Source: an uncultured Collinsella sp.
GTDB taxonomy: Bacteria; Actinomycetota; Coriobacteriia; Coriobacteriales; Coriobacteriaceae
Length of the DNA stretch: 8,290 nt
Assembly (NCBI GenBank): GCA_902494815.1
Contig: CABUVB010000070.1
Coordinates: 1-8,290, forward strand
Reading direction: 5' to 3'
How positions within the stretch are numbered: position 1 is the stretch's first letter; the number at the start of each line of letters is the position of its first letter. Under the pieces are notes generated by a model. That model saw nothing but the letters and a program-made list of their open reading frames with translations. It had not been told where the DNA came from and ran no database searches. The position numbers and the translations under genes are program-made. Positions 1 through 5,720 of this stretch are shown here, piece after piece.

Positions 1-1
1 G

Positions 2-355
2 GTCGTGTGCATGGACGACTGCTCGGGCGAGCGCACGGCGGCCATGATGATCGACCCGGAGGCTCCCGATATCCTGCGCGCCATCGCCGACCGCTACCTG
101 GACATCAACTGCTCGGTCATGACGCCCAACGACGGTCGCATGGGAAACACGCTGGCTATGTGCGAGAAGTACCATGTCGATGCCGTGGTAGAGAGCGTGC
201 TGCAGGCCTGCCACACCTTCAACGTTGAGAGCGCGCGCATGCAGGAGGCTGTCGAGGGTGCGGGCATTCCGTACATGAAGATTGAGACCGATTACAGCAA
301 TGGCGACATGGGTCAGATCGAGACGCGCATCGCCGCCTTTATCGAAACCCTCTAG
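2..355 (+). CDS. yjiM: YjiM-like double-cubane-cluster reductase (2-hydroxyacyl-CoA dehydratase superfamily), C-terminal part
   Basis: The reading frame is open from the left edge, so only the last 117 residues are present and the start lies outside. The visible part matches the C-terminal domain of the HgdB/FldC superfamily and, from memory of E. coli YjiM, resembles that branch most: a TPNDGRM segment, LQACHTFNVES with a cysteine that would ligate the Fe-S cluster, and the ending IETDYSNGDMGQIETR followed by AAFIETL. Family knowledge: YjiM-type proteins such as the Carboxydothermus DCCP carry an [8Fe-9S] double-cubane cluster and reduce small substrates after ATP-driven electron injection by an activase. 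True 2-hydroxyacyl-CoA dehydratases use two different subunits. The activase gene follows at 510, separated by a palindromic spacer. The substrate is unknown. A classical dehydratase subunit remains possible because the N-terminal cluster ligands are not visible. Confidence 0.85.
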   Translation, partial: VVCMDDCSGERTAAMMIDPEAPDILRAIADRYLDINCSVMTPNDGRMGNTLAMCEKYHVDAVVESVLQACHTFNVESARMQEAVEGAGIPYMKIETDYSNGDMGQIETRIAAFIETL

Positions 356-359
356 CTTC

Positions 360-447
360 CTCAGGCACCGGATCTTGCCCCTCAAACCGTCGCTTGCGTA
401 CCAAAGTACGCTGCGCTCCTCTTTCGGGGCAACCTCCGGCACCTGAG
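360..447. repeat. Palindromic intergenic element between reductase and activase genes
   Basis: The outer arms 360-381 and 426-447 are complementary at 18 of 22 positions, in blocks of 6, 5 and 7 pairs separated by two 2x2 internal loops. Inside them a perfect hairpin has arms GCGTAC (396-401) and GTACGC (406-411) and a CAAA loop, extended by CGC/GCG across small bulges. No U-tract follows on the plus strand, so a simple terminator is unlikely. It occupies most of the 154-bp gap and resembles REP-type intergenic palindromes. It might alternatively tune transcript ends or stability between the two genes. The rest of the gap (448-509) shows nothing beyond the ribosome binding site of the next gene. 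Confidence 0.6.
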
Positions 448-509
448 AAACCTAGAGCTAAGGCGCCTGAACGCGCCGCTATCTTTGATGTTTAGATTGG
501 GAGAGAGCC

Positions 510-1274
510 ATGATAGGGATCGGGATCGATATCGGGTCTACGGCGGCTAAGGCTGCTGTGGTCGACGGGGAGGATTCGGTGGCGTGGACGTGCGTGCGGC
601 CAACCGGGTTTTCCTCGGTCGATGCTTCCGAGCGGCTGCGCGGGGCACTGGCAGCGGCCGGCTACGACGTGACGGGCGACGATGTTCGCGTGGTCGCGAC
701 TGGCTACGGCCGTGTTGCCGTGCCCTATGCGCACAAGGTCGTGACCGAGATCACCTGCCACGGTACCGGTGCTGTGCGCCTGTTTGGCGACCACGGCACC
801 GTGATCGACGTGGGCGGTCAGGACACCAAGGTCATTCAGATCAAGGGCGGTCGCGTGGCCAAATTTGCCATGAACGACAAGTGCGCTGCCGGCACGGGGC
901 GCTTTTTGGAGATCATGGCCGACCGCCTAGGCATTTCCCAGCAGCAGATGGCCGACTTGGCGCGTTCCGGCGAACCCACCGAGATCAGCAGCATGTGCAC
1001 GGTGTTTGCCGAAAGCGAGGTTATCAGCCTGATCGGTCGCGGTGAGCCGCGCGAGAACATTGCGCGTGGCGTGATCGACAGCGTGGTCTCGCGCGTGGCG
1101 ACCATGGCCGGGCAGGCGGCGGGTGCTCCGTACTACCTGACGGGAGGCCTGTGCGAGAACGCTTACGTTGTGGAGCGGCTGGCAGCGCTGCTGGGGTCGC
1201 CGGTGACCACCTCGCCCCAGGCTCGCTTTGCCGGTGCCATCGGTGCTGCCGTCCGCGCCGCCGCCTTGGCCTAG
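510..1274 (+). CDS. yjiL: YjiL-like acyl-CoA dehydratase/DCCP activase (BadF/BcrA/HgdC ATPase family)
   Basis: This 254-residue protein has the usual length of a single-domain activase of the ASKHA ATPase fold. The phosphate-1 motif is GIDIGSTAAK (residues 5-14), the phosphate-2 region is VIDVGGQDTKV (98-108), and TGG (211-213) belongs to the adenosine-binding region. The two conserved cysteines that bind the dimer-bridging [4Fe-4S] cluster are visible at Cys125 (NDKCAAGTGRFLE) and Cys163 (SMCTVFAESE). Known role of the family: a homodimer hydrolyses ATP to push one low-potential electron into the partner dehydratase or double-cubane reductase. The partner is evidently the gene ending at 355. 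The ATG at 510 follows a GGGAGAGAG ribosome binding site. The protein is cytoplasmic and oxygen-sensitive. The gene lies 14 bp ahead of the glycosyltransferase, so the two are probably co-transcribed. Confidence 0.92.
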   Translation: MIGIGIDIGSTAAKAAVVDGEDSVAWTCVRPTGFSSVDASERLRGALAAAGYDVTGDDVRVVATGYGRVAVPYAHKVVTEITCHGTGAVRLFGDHGTVIDVGGQDTKVIQIKGGRVAKFAMNDKCAAGTGRFLEIMADRLGISQQQMADLARSGEPTEISSMCTVFAESEVISLIGRGEPRENIARGVIDSVVSRVATMAGQAAGAPYYLTGGLCENAYVVERLAALLGSPVTTSPQARFAGAIGAAVRAAALA

Positions 1275-1288
1275 GGGTGTACCGCGAC

Positions 1289-2506
1289 ATGCGCATCCTC
1301 AATATCTCGGCACAAAAACCAGATAGCACCGGCAGCGGCACCTACCTTGCCGCGCTCGTGCGCGAGCAGATCGAGACGGGGCATCGCGCCGCCGTGCTTT
1401 GCGGCGCGGCACCGGGTGATACCCAAGGTGAGCTGGACCGGCGTGCTGCCGTGTTTGCCGTACCGTTCGAGTCGCCCGAGCTGCCGTTTCCCATCTGCGG
1501 TATGTCCGATGTCATGCCCTATCCCTCCACGCGCTATCGTGACCTGACGCCTTCGATGCTCAAGGTATTTGAGCGGGCATTTGCTGCAGCAATCGATCGG
1601 GCGGTGGCTGAGTTTCGGCCCGATCTGGTGCTCTGCCATCACCTGTATCTGGTGACCGCATTGGCGCGCGAGTGCGTCCGGGGCGTGCCGGTTGTTGCCG
1701 TGTGCCATTCGACCGATCTGCGCCAGCTGCGTTCGCATGCGCTCGAGCGCGATCGCATCGTAAATGCGGTTCGTCGGCTCGATGCCGTCTTTGCGCTCCA
1801 TGCTGAGCAGGCTGAGCAGATTGGCCTGGTGTGCGGCGTCGATGCCGATCGCATCCACGTGATTGGGACGGGCTACGACCATCGCGTCTTCTGCCGCGAC
1901 GCAAGCGTGGCGAGGCGGCCGGGATCGCTTGTGTACGTGGGCAAGATTTGCTTTAAAAAGGGCGTCGAGTCGCTGGTTCGAGCCGTGTCATTGCCGATTG
2001 ACGATGACGTCCGCCCATCTGGCTTGGTGCTTGTGGGCGGTCGCGGGGACGATGCCGAGTACGCGCGTGTCGAGCGCTTGGCCGCGGCATCGGATGTGCC
2101 GGTGACGCTGGCGGGGCGCCTGGATAGCGATGGACTCGTGCATGCCTACCGCAGTTCCGACGTCTTTGTGCTGCCTTCGTTTTACGAGGGTCTGCCGCTC
2201 GTGACGATCGAGGCCCTCGCGTGCGGCTGCAAAGTTGTGGCGACCGATTTGCCCGGCGTTCGTCCCTGGATGGAGGCGATGCTTCCCGGTGCTCCCGTGA
2301 CGTGGGTGGCGTCGCCGCGTATGACGGATGTCGACACGCCCGTGGCGGCCGACCTTCCGTTGTTTGAGCGCGCGCTGGCAGATGCTATCGCGCAGGCGCT
2401 TGCGGCGCCGCCTTCGACGTTCGAGCCGTCGGCGGTCTCTTGGGAAGCGTGCCTGGGGCGTATACTTAAAGTCGTTGATTTGTTGGAAGGGGGTTCGTAT
2501 GGCTAA
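1289..2506 (+). CDS. GT4-type glycosyltransferase embedded in the selenium locus
   Basis: This 405-residue protein has GT-B architecture. The N-terminal Rossmann-like half opens MRILNIS and carries the loop TGSGTYL (14-20). The C-terminal nucleotide-sugar-binding half shows VYVGKICFKKG (215-225) and the EX7E signature in EGLPLVTIEALACG (Glu300 and Glu308). No signal peptide or membrane segment is visible, so it should be cytosolic. The start chosen is the ATG at 1289, preceded by a weak AGGGGTG. An in-frame GTG at 1277 is an alternative, and the open frame extends further upstream only inside the activase gene. Its last 8 bases overlap selD (ATG at 2499), a strong sign of translational coupling. 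GT4 enzymes usually act on cell-surface glycans, but no such genes are nearby. Selenosugar synthase SenB is also a glycosyltransferase encoded beside a selD homologue, so a role with selenophosphate is conceivable but unproven. Donor and acceptor are unknown. Confidence 0.85.
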   Translation: MRILNISAQKPDSTGSGTYLAALVREQIETGHRAAVLCGAAPGDTQGELDRRAAVFAVPFESPELPFPICGMSDVMPYPSTRYRDLTPSMLKVFERAFAAAIDRAVAEFRPDLVLCHHLYLVTALARECVRGVPVVAVCHSTDLRQLRSHALERDRIVNAVRRLDAVFALHAEQAEQIGLVCGVDADRIHVIGTGYDHRVFCRDASVARRPGSLVYVGKICFKKGVESLVRAVSLPIDDDVRPSGLVLVGGRGDDAEYARVERLAAASDVPVTLAGRLDSDGLVHAYRSSDVFVLPSFYEGLPLVTIEALACGCKVVATDLPGVRPWMEAMLPGAPVTWVASPRMTDVDTPVAADLPLFERALADAIAQALAAPPSTFEPSAVSWEACLGRILKVVDLLEGGSYG

Positions 2507-3548
2507 AGACACCGTGAGACTCACGTCCATGACGGCCGCGAGCGGTTGAGCCGCTAAGTTGGCTCCCGGAGCCCTCGCCCAGGTCCTGGGCGACTTGCCC
2601 AATGTGCATAACGACAACCTGCTCGTGGGGTTCGATACCTCCGACGATGCGAGCGTCTTTCGCGTTGGCGATAACCTGGGCCTCGTGCAGTCCATCGACT
2701 TCTTCCCGCCGATGGTCGACGACCCGTTTCTGTTTGGCCAGATCGCCGCGGCCAACTCGCTGTCGGATATCTACGCTATGGGCGGGCGGCCGAGCCATGC
2801 CATGAACCTGCTCTGCATCCCCAATTGCTTGGGTGTCGAGGTTGCCGGTCAGATTCTGGCGGGCGGCGCCGACAAGTGCGTCGAGGCGGGTTGCTCCATC
2901 GCGGGCGGCCACACCATCAACGACGACGAGCCCAAGTACGGCTTGTCCGTGAGCGGCTTTGTCGCGCTTGACCGTATGCTCGCCAACAGCGGCGCGCGCG
3001 TGGGCGATGCGTTACTGCTGACCAAGGCGATCGGCTCGGGCATCATCACCACGGCCATTAAGGGCGAGCTCATCGAGCAGGACGAGGCCGCAGCCATGTT
3101 TGACTCGATGCGCACCCTCAACGAGGCCCCGATCCGTTTGGCCGAGGGGCTCGAACTTCATGGCTGCACCGACATTACGGGCTTTGGTCTGATCGGGCAC
3201 GCGTGCGAGATGGCCGAGGGCTCGGGCGTGCAGGTTGAGCTTGCGTCGGGGTCGGTGCCGCTCTTTGGCCAGGTGCTCGACATGGCGCGTTTGGGCATTA
3301 TCCCCACGGGCTCCTACCGCAACCAGGACTTCTTTGGCCCGCGCGTGGCTGCCGACGTGGACCTGGAGCCGGGCATGCTCGATGCGCTGTACGATCCGCA
3401 GACCTCGGGCGGTTTGCTCATCGCGGCGCCTGCTGCCGACGTGGATGAGCTCGCGCACCGTCTGCATGCCGAAGGACGTATCGCCGCCGTTGTCGGCCGC
3501 GTGTGCGAGCCGGTGCCGGGCGGTCCTGCCGTCCGCTTTGTTCGCTAG
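2499..3548 (+). CDS. selD: Selenophosphate synthase SelD, selenocysteine-containing (in-frame UGA)
   Basis: SelD makes selenophosphate from selenide and ATP, the selenium donor for selenocysteine and for selenium-modified tRNA or cofactors. The full gene starts at the ATG at 2499, after the strong ribosome binding site GGAAGGGGG (2485-2493), and is 349 residues long if the TGA at 2547-2549 is read as selenocysteine. That codon is residue 17 in SMTAASG-U-AAKLAPG, exactly where E. coli SelD has Cys17, and the essential lysine follows at residue 20. Other hallmarks are DTSDDASVF, VQSIDFFPPMVDDPFLFG and ANSLSDIYAMGG (metal/ATP aspartates), AGGHTI, TDITGFGLIGH and DPQTSGGLL. Without recoding, the frame would begin at the TTG at 2559 and lose the catalytic segment. 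The host must therefore carry selA, selB and selC elsewhere. It is translationally coupled to the glycosyltransferase, and yedF follows 61 bp later. Confidence 0.95.
2547..2549 (+). other. Selenocysteine (UGA) codon of selD
   Basis: The TGA falls in frame within a conserved region: upstream codons encode SMTAASG and downstream codons AAKLAPG, matching the SelD active-site motif SG(C/U)xxK. Homology continues without interruption on both sides, so a true stop or a sequencing error is much less likely than recoding. Confidence 0.93.
2550..2592 (+). promoter_or_regulatory. Candidate bacterial SECIS hairpins downstream of the selD UGA
   Basis: Two stem-loops follow the UGA inside the coding sequence. 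GGCT/AGCC (2561-2573) closes a 5-nt loop. A perfect 7-bp stem CGCCCAG/CTGGGCG (2576-2592) has a GTC loop that begins with G, 33 nt after the UGA. The second fits the loose bacterial SECIS rule I recall: an apical loop about 16-37 nt from the UGA with a G in its first two positions, recognised by SelB. Which hairpin is used cannot be settled by eye, and GC-rich coding DNA forms hairpins by chance. Confidence 0.5.
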
Positions 3549-3571
3549 CCCGCACGTTTATGTAATTGTTT

Positions 3572-3593
3572 ACCGTTCTCTAGAACGGTTCTT
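3572..3593 (+). promoter_or_regulatory. Hairpin in the selD-yedF gap (possible weak terminator or leader structure)
   Basis: A 7-bp stem ACCGTTC/GAACGGT (3572-3578, 3583-3589) with a TCTA loop is followed by TCTTT, and the yedF ribosome binding site begins only a few bases later. The stretch is AT-richer than its flanks. It may partly terminate or process the message between selD and yedF. The U-tract is interrupted and short, so read-through is expected. Confidence 0.4.
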
Positions 3594-3609
3594 TCGAAAG
3601 GAATTTGCT

Positions 3610-4236
3610 ATGTCTACCAAAATTGAAGTCAATGCCATGGGCGATGCCTGCCCGCTGCCCGTCGTCAAGACGCTCAAAGCCCTGAAGCAGCTCGATGGCG
3701 AGGGCGCCGTCGTGACCTCGGTCGACAACGAGACCGCCGTCAAGAACATTTCCAAGATGGCGCAGGAGAAAGGCTGCACGGCCTCGGTCGAGAAGGTTTC
3801 TGACGCCGAGTGGCACGTGACCGTGGCGACCTCTGGCGCCGTTGCCGTGGCCGATCCCGAGCAGGATGGCGCTGCCTTCTGTGATGCCAGCGCCGGCAAG
3901 GGCAAGCTCGTCATTTCCGTCTACACCGACTGCATGGGCCGCGGCGACGACGAGCTGGGCCACAAGCTCATGAAGGCGTTTATCTTTGCCGTGACGCAGC
4001 AGGAGGAGCTGCCCGCGACCATGTTGTTCTACAACGGCGGCGCCAAGCTCACCGTCGAGGGCTCGCCAGTGCTCGATGATCTGAAGGGCCTGGCGGAGCA
4101 GGGTGTCGAGATTCTCACCTGTGGTACCTGCCTCGATCACTATGGCATTAAGGACCAGCTCGCGGTGGGCGATGTCACGAATATGTACGTGATTGTGGAG
4201 AAGATGGAGCAGGCCGTGCGCGTCGTGCGCCCGTAG
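3610..4236 (+). CDS. yedF: Selenium metabolism protein YedF (TusA-like plus DsrE-like domains)
   Basis: This 208-residue two-domain protein has the family's usual length. Residues 1-75 form a TusA/SirA-like domain with the CPLP motif (Cys14 to Pro17), the cysteine that carries persulfide or perselenide in relatives. Residues 98-208 match the DsrE-like C-terminal domain of the YedF family, with MGRGDDELGHKLMKAF (109-124), LFYNGGAKL, and the conserved CGTCLDHYG (171-179) with Cys171 and Cys174. The ATG at 3610 follows an AAAGGA ribosome binding site. The frame is open much further upstream, but that part only shadows selD. Family knowledge: YedF genes sit beside selD in selenium-using anaerobes and are thought to hold or deliver reactive selenium, with the exact reaction unsettled. 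Cys108 is an extra cysteine just before the MGRGDDELG block. Confidence 0.93.
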   Translation: MSTKIEVNAMGDACPLPVVKTLKALKQLDGEGAVVTSVDNETAVKNISKMAQEKGCTASVEKVSDAEWHVTVATSGAVAVADPEQDGAAFCDASAGKGKLVISVYTDCMGRGDDELGHKLMKAFIFAVTQQEELPATMLFYNGGAKLTVEGSPVLDDLKGLAEQGVEILTCGTCLDHYGIKDQLAVGDVTNMYVIVEKMEQAVRVVRP

Positions 4237-4255
4237 CGTATTGGTTGGAGTTGCC

Positions 4256-4507
4256 ATGAGGGAGAAGCGCCCGGCGCTTGTCATCACGTTTCCCACCACG
4301 GCGGCCGCCATGGGCTGCGAGTCTCTGTGCATCGAGCGCGGCCTTCCCGGGCGAACGATTCCCGTGCCCGGGGAGGTCGCTGCCGGCTGCGGTCTGGCGT
4401 GGAAGGCGTTGCCTGCCGATGAGGAGCTGCTGCGCGGCGAACTCGCCGCGGCGGGCATTCCCACCGAGGGCTTTACGGTTATTGATATGTGGGAGGTCGC
4501 GCGATGA
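4256..4507 (+). CDS. DUF3343 protein (putative Se/S carrier-like)
   Basis: This 83-residue protein begins at the ATG at 4256 after a GTTGGAG ribosome binding site, 19 bp beyond yedF. It fits the DUF3343 family: an early LVITFPTTAAAMGCESL segment, then IPVPGEVAAGCGLAWK with the conserved cysteine-glycine (Cys45, Gly46) that gives the family its carrier-like label, and a short C-terminal region ending in MWEVAR. Family members are small cytosolic proteins found beside selD, yedF and cysteine desulfurases. Binding or relay of selenium or sulfur on the cysteine is proposed rather than shown. Its stop overlaps the ATG of the next gene by four bases (ATGA), so the desulfurase is probably translated by re-initiation and the two proteins may act together. 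Confidence 0.85.
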   Translation: MREKRPALVITFPTTAAAMGCESLCIERGLPGRTIPVPGEVAAGCGLAWKALPADEELLRGELAAAGIPTEGFTVIDMWEVAR

Positions 4508-5643
4508 TCTATCTGGATAACGCGGCGACGACCATGCACAAGCCGCAGACGGTCATCGATACCGTGACGCAGGCGATGTGCTCGCTCGGCAATGCCGGGC
4601 GCGGCGCCACGTCGGGTGCCCTCGATGCCGCTCGTACGATTCATGGCTGCCGTGCCAAGCTCGCGCGCCTTTTGGGTTGCCCGAGGGCGGACCATGTGTG
4701 CTTTACGCCCAACTCCACGGCGGCGCTCAACACCGTCATCAATGGCGTGGTGCGCCCCGGCGACCGTGTGGCCACAACGGTGCTCGAGCACAACTCCGTG
4801 CTGCGTCCGCTTAACCGCCTTGCGGCAGAGCAGGGTGTGACCGTTGAGCATGCGGGCTGCGATGCGAGCGGCGTGCTCGACTACGACGAGCTCGAGCGGT
4901 TGGTCACGCTGAGCACGCGTGCTGTGGTGGTGACGCACGCCTCCAATGTGACCGGCAACGCGGTCGACATTGCGCGCGTGGCGGCCATGGCTCATGCTGC
5001 CGGTGCGCTGGTGATCGTCGATGCCTCGCAGTCTGCCGGCACGGCGCATATCGATATGCAGGCCATGGGCCTCGACATAGTGTGCTTTACCGGCCATAAG
5101 GGGCTCATGGGTCCGCAGGGCACCGGCGGCCTGGCCGTGGCGGATGGCGTTGACGTGGCTCCGTGGGCCATGGGCGGCACCGGCGTGCACAGCTTCGATG
5201 CGCTGCAGCCGCTTGAGTGGCCCACGCGCCTTGAGGCGGGCACGCTCAACGGTCACGGCATAGCGGGCCTTTCCGCAGGCCTTGATTTTATTGAGGCTCA
5301 GGGTGGAGTTGAAGCGATTGCGACTCACGAACGCGCCCTGGCCGATCGCTTTCTCGCTGGCGTGCGCGAAATCACGGAGATCAAGCTCTACGGCGCCTTT
5401 GACCAGCCGTCGCACTCGGCGATCGTGTCGCTCAACGTAGGCGATATCGATTCGGCTGAGATTTCGGACGCGCTCATGCAAGGGTGGGGGATTGCGACGC
5501 GCCCCGGCGCCCATTGCGCTCCGCTCATGCACCGCGCGCTGGGGACCGAGCGCCAGGGCGTCGTCCGCTTCTCGTTTGGGTATTTCAACACGGACGAGGA
5601 AGTCGACACCGCGATTGACGCTTTGCGCGATTTAGCCTGCTAA
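4504..5643 (+). CDS. Cysteine desulfurase family class V aminotransferase, selenium-associated
   Basis: This 379-residue PLP enzyme starts at the ATG at 4504 (MIYLDNAATTMHKP); an in-frame ATG at 4489 lies inside the preceding gene and is less likely. Key residues of the NifS/CsdB fold are visible: His96 in LEHNS stacking on PLP, Asp173 in VDASQSAG pairing with the pyridine nitrogen, Lys199 in TGHKG as Schiff-base lysine, and Cys338 in GAHCAP as the mobile catalytic cysteine that would accept sulfur or selenium. These enzymes convert cysteine (or selenocysteine) to alanine and a persulfide (or selenium) equivalent. Its location after DUF3343 and yedF suggests it supplies selenium or sulfur to them, and through them selenide to SelD. 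It resembles the subfamily often found with selD more than a housekeeping IscS. Preference for selenium cannot be read from sequence. A terminator follows. Confidence 0.92.
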   Translation: MIYLDNAATTMHKPQTVIDTVTQAMCSLGNAGRGATSGALDAARTIHGCRAKLARLLGCPRADHVCFTPNSTAALNTVINGVVRPGDRVATTVLEHNSVLRPLNRLAAEQGVTVEHAGCDASGVLDYDELERLVTLSTRAVVVTHASNVTGNAVDIARVAAMAHAAGALVIVDASQSAGTAHIDMQAMGLDIVCFTGHKGLMGPQGTGGLAVADGVDVAPWAMGGTGVHSFDALQPLEWPTRLEAGTLNGHGIAGLSAGLDFIEAQGGVEAIATHERALADRFLAGVREITEIKLYGAFDQPSHSAIVSLNVGDIDSAEISDALMQGWGIATRPGAHCAPLMHRALGTERQGVVRFSFGYFNTDEEVDTAIDALRDLAC

Positions 5644-5666
5644 AGCTGCTAGACCGTTTATACTTG

Positions 5667-5697
5667 CGGGATGGGTGTTTTTGCCCGTCCCGTTTTT
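5667..5697 (+). terminator. Rho-independent terminator of the selenium locus
   Basis: A 10-bp stem CGGGATGGGT/GCCCGTCCCG (two G-U pairs) with a GTTTTT loop is followed by TTTTTGTTT. It lies 24 bp after the desulfurase stop and ends the gene run. Because it also sits 24 bp ahead of the brnQ start, a leader or attenuator role for brnQ cannot be excluded. Confidence 0.85.
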
Positions 5698-5720
5698 GTT
5701 TCGACCCGAAAGGTGTGCAC

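Noticed and set aside
1151..1288. Upstream extension of the glycosyltransferase to the ATG at 1151
   Set aside because: The extension lies inside the activase gene and encodes a Cys/Arg-rich shadow; the family-like N-terminus begins with MRILNIS at 1289.
3580..5532. 650-codon minus-strand open frame opposite yedF and the desulfurase
   Set aside because: It is the antisense shadow of three well-supported genes, rich in His, Arg and Gly as expected for the opposite strand of GC-rich coding DNA.
5659..5664. TATACT as a -10 box for brnQ
   Set aside because: No -35 box stands at suitable spacing, and the start would fall inside the terminator stem, so I do not list it as a promoter. brnQ must still be transcribed from somewhere in this gap or by read-through.
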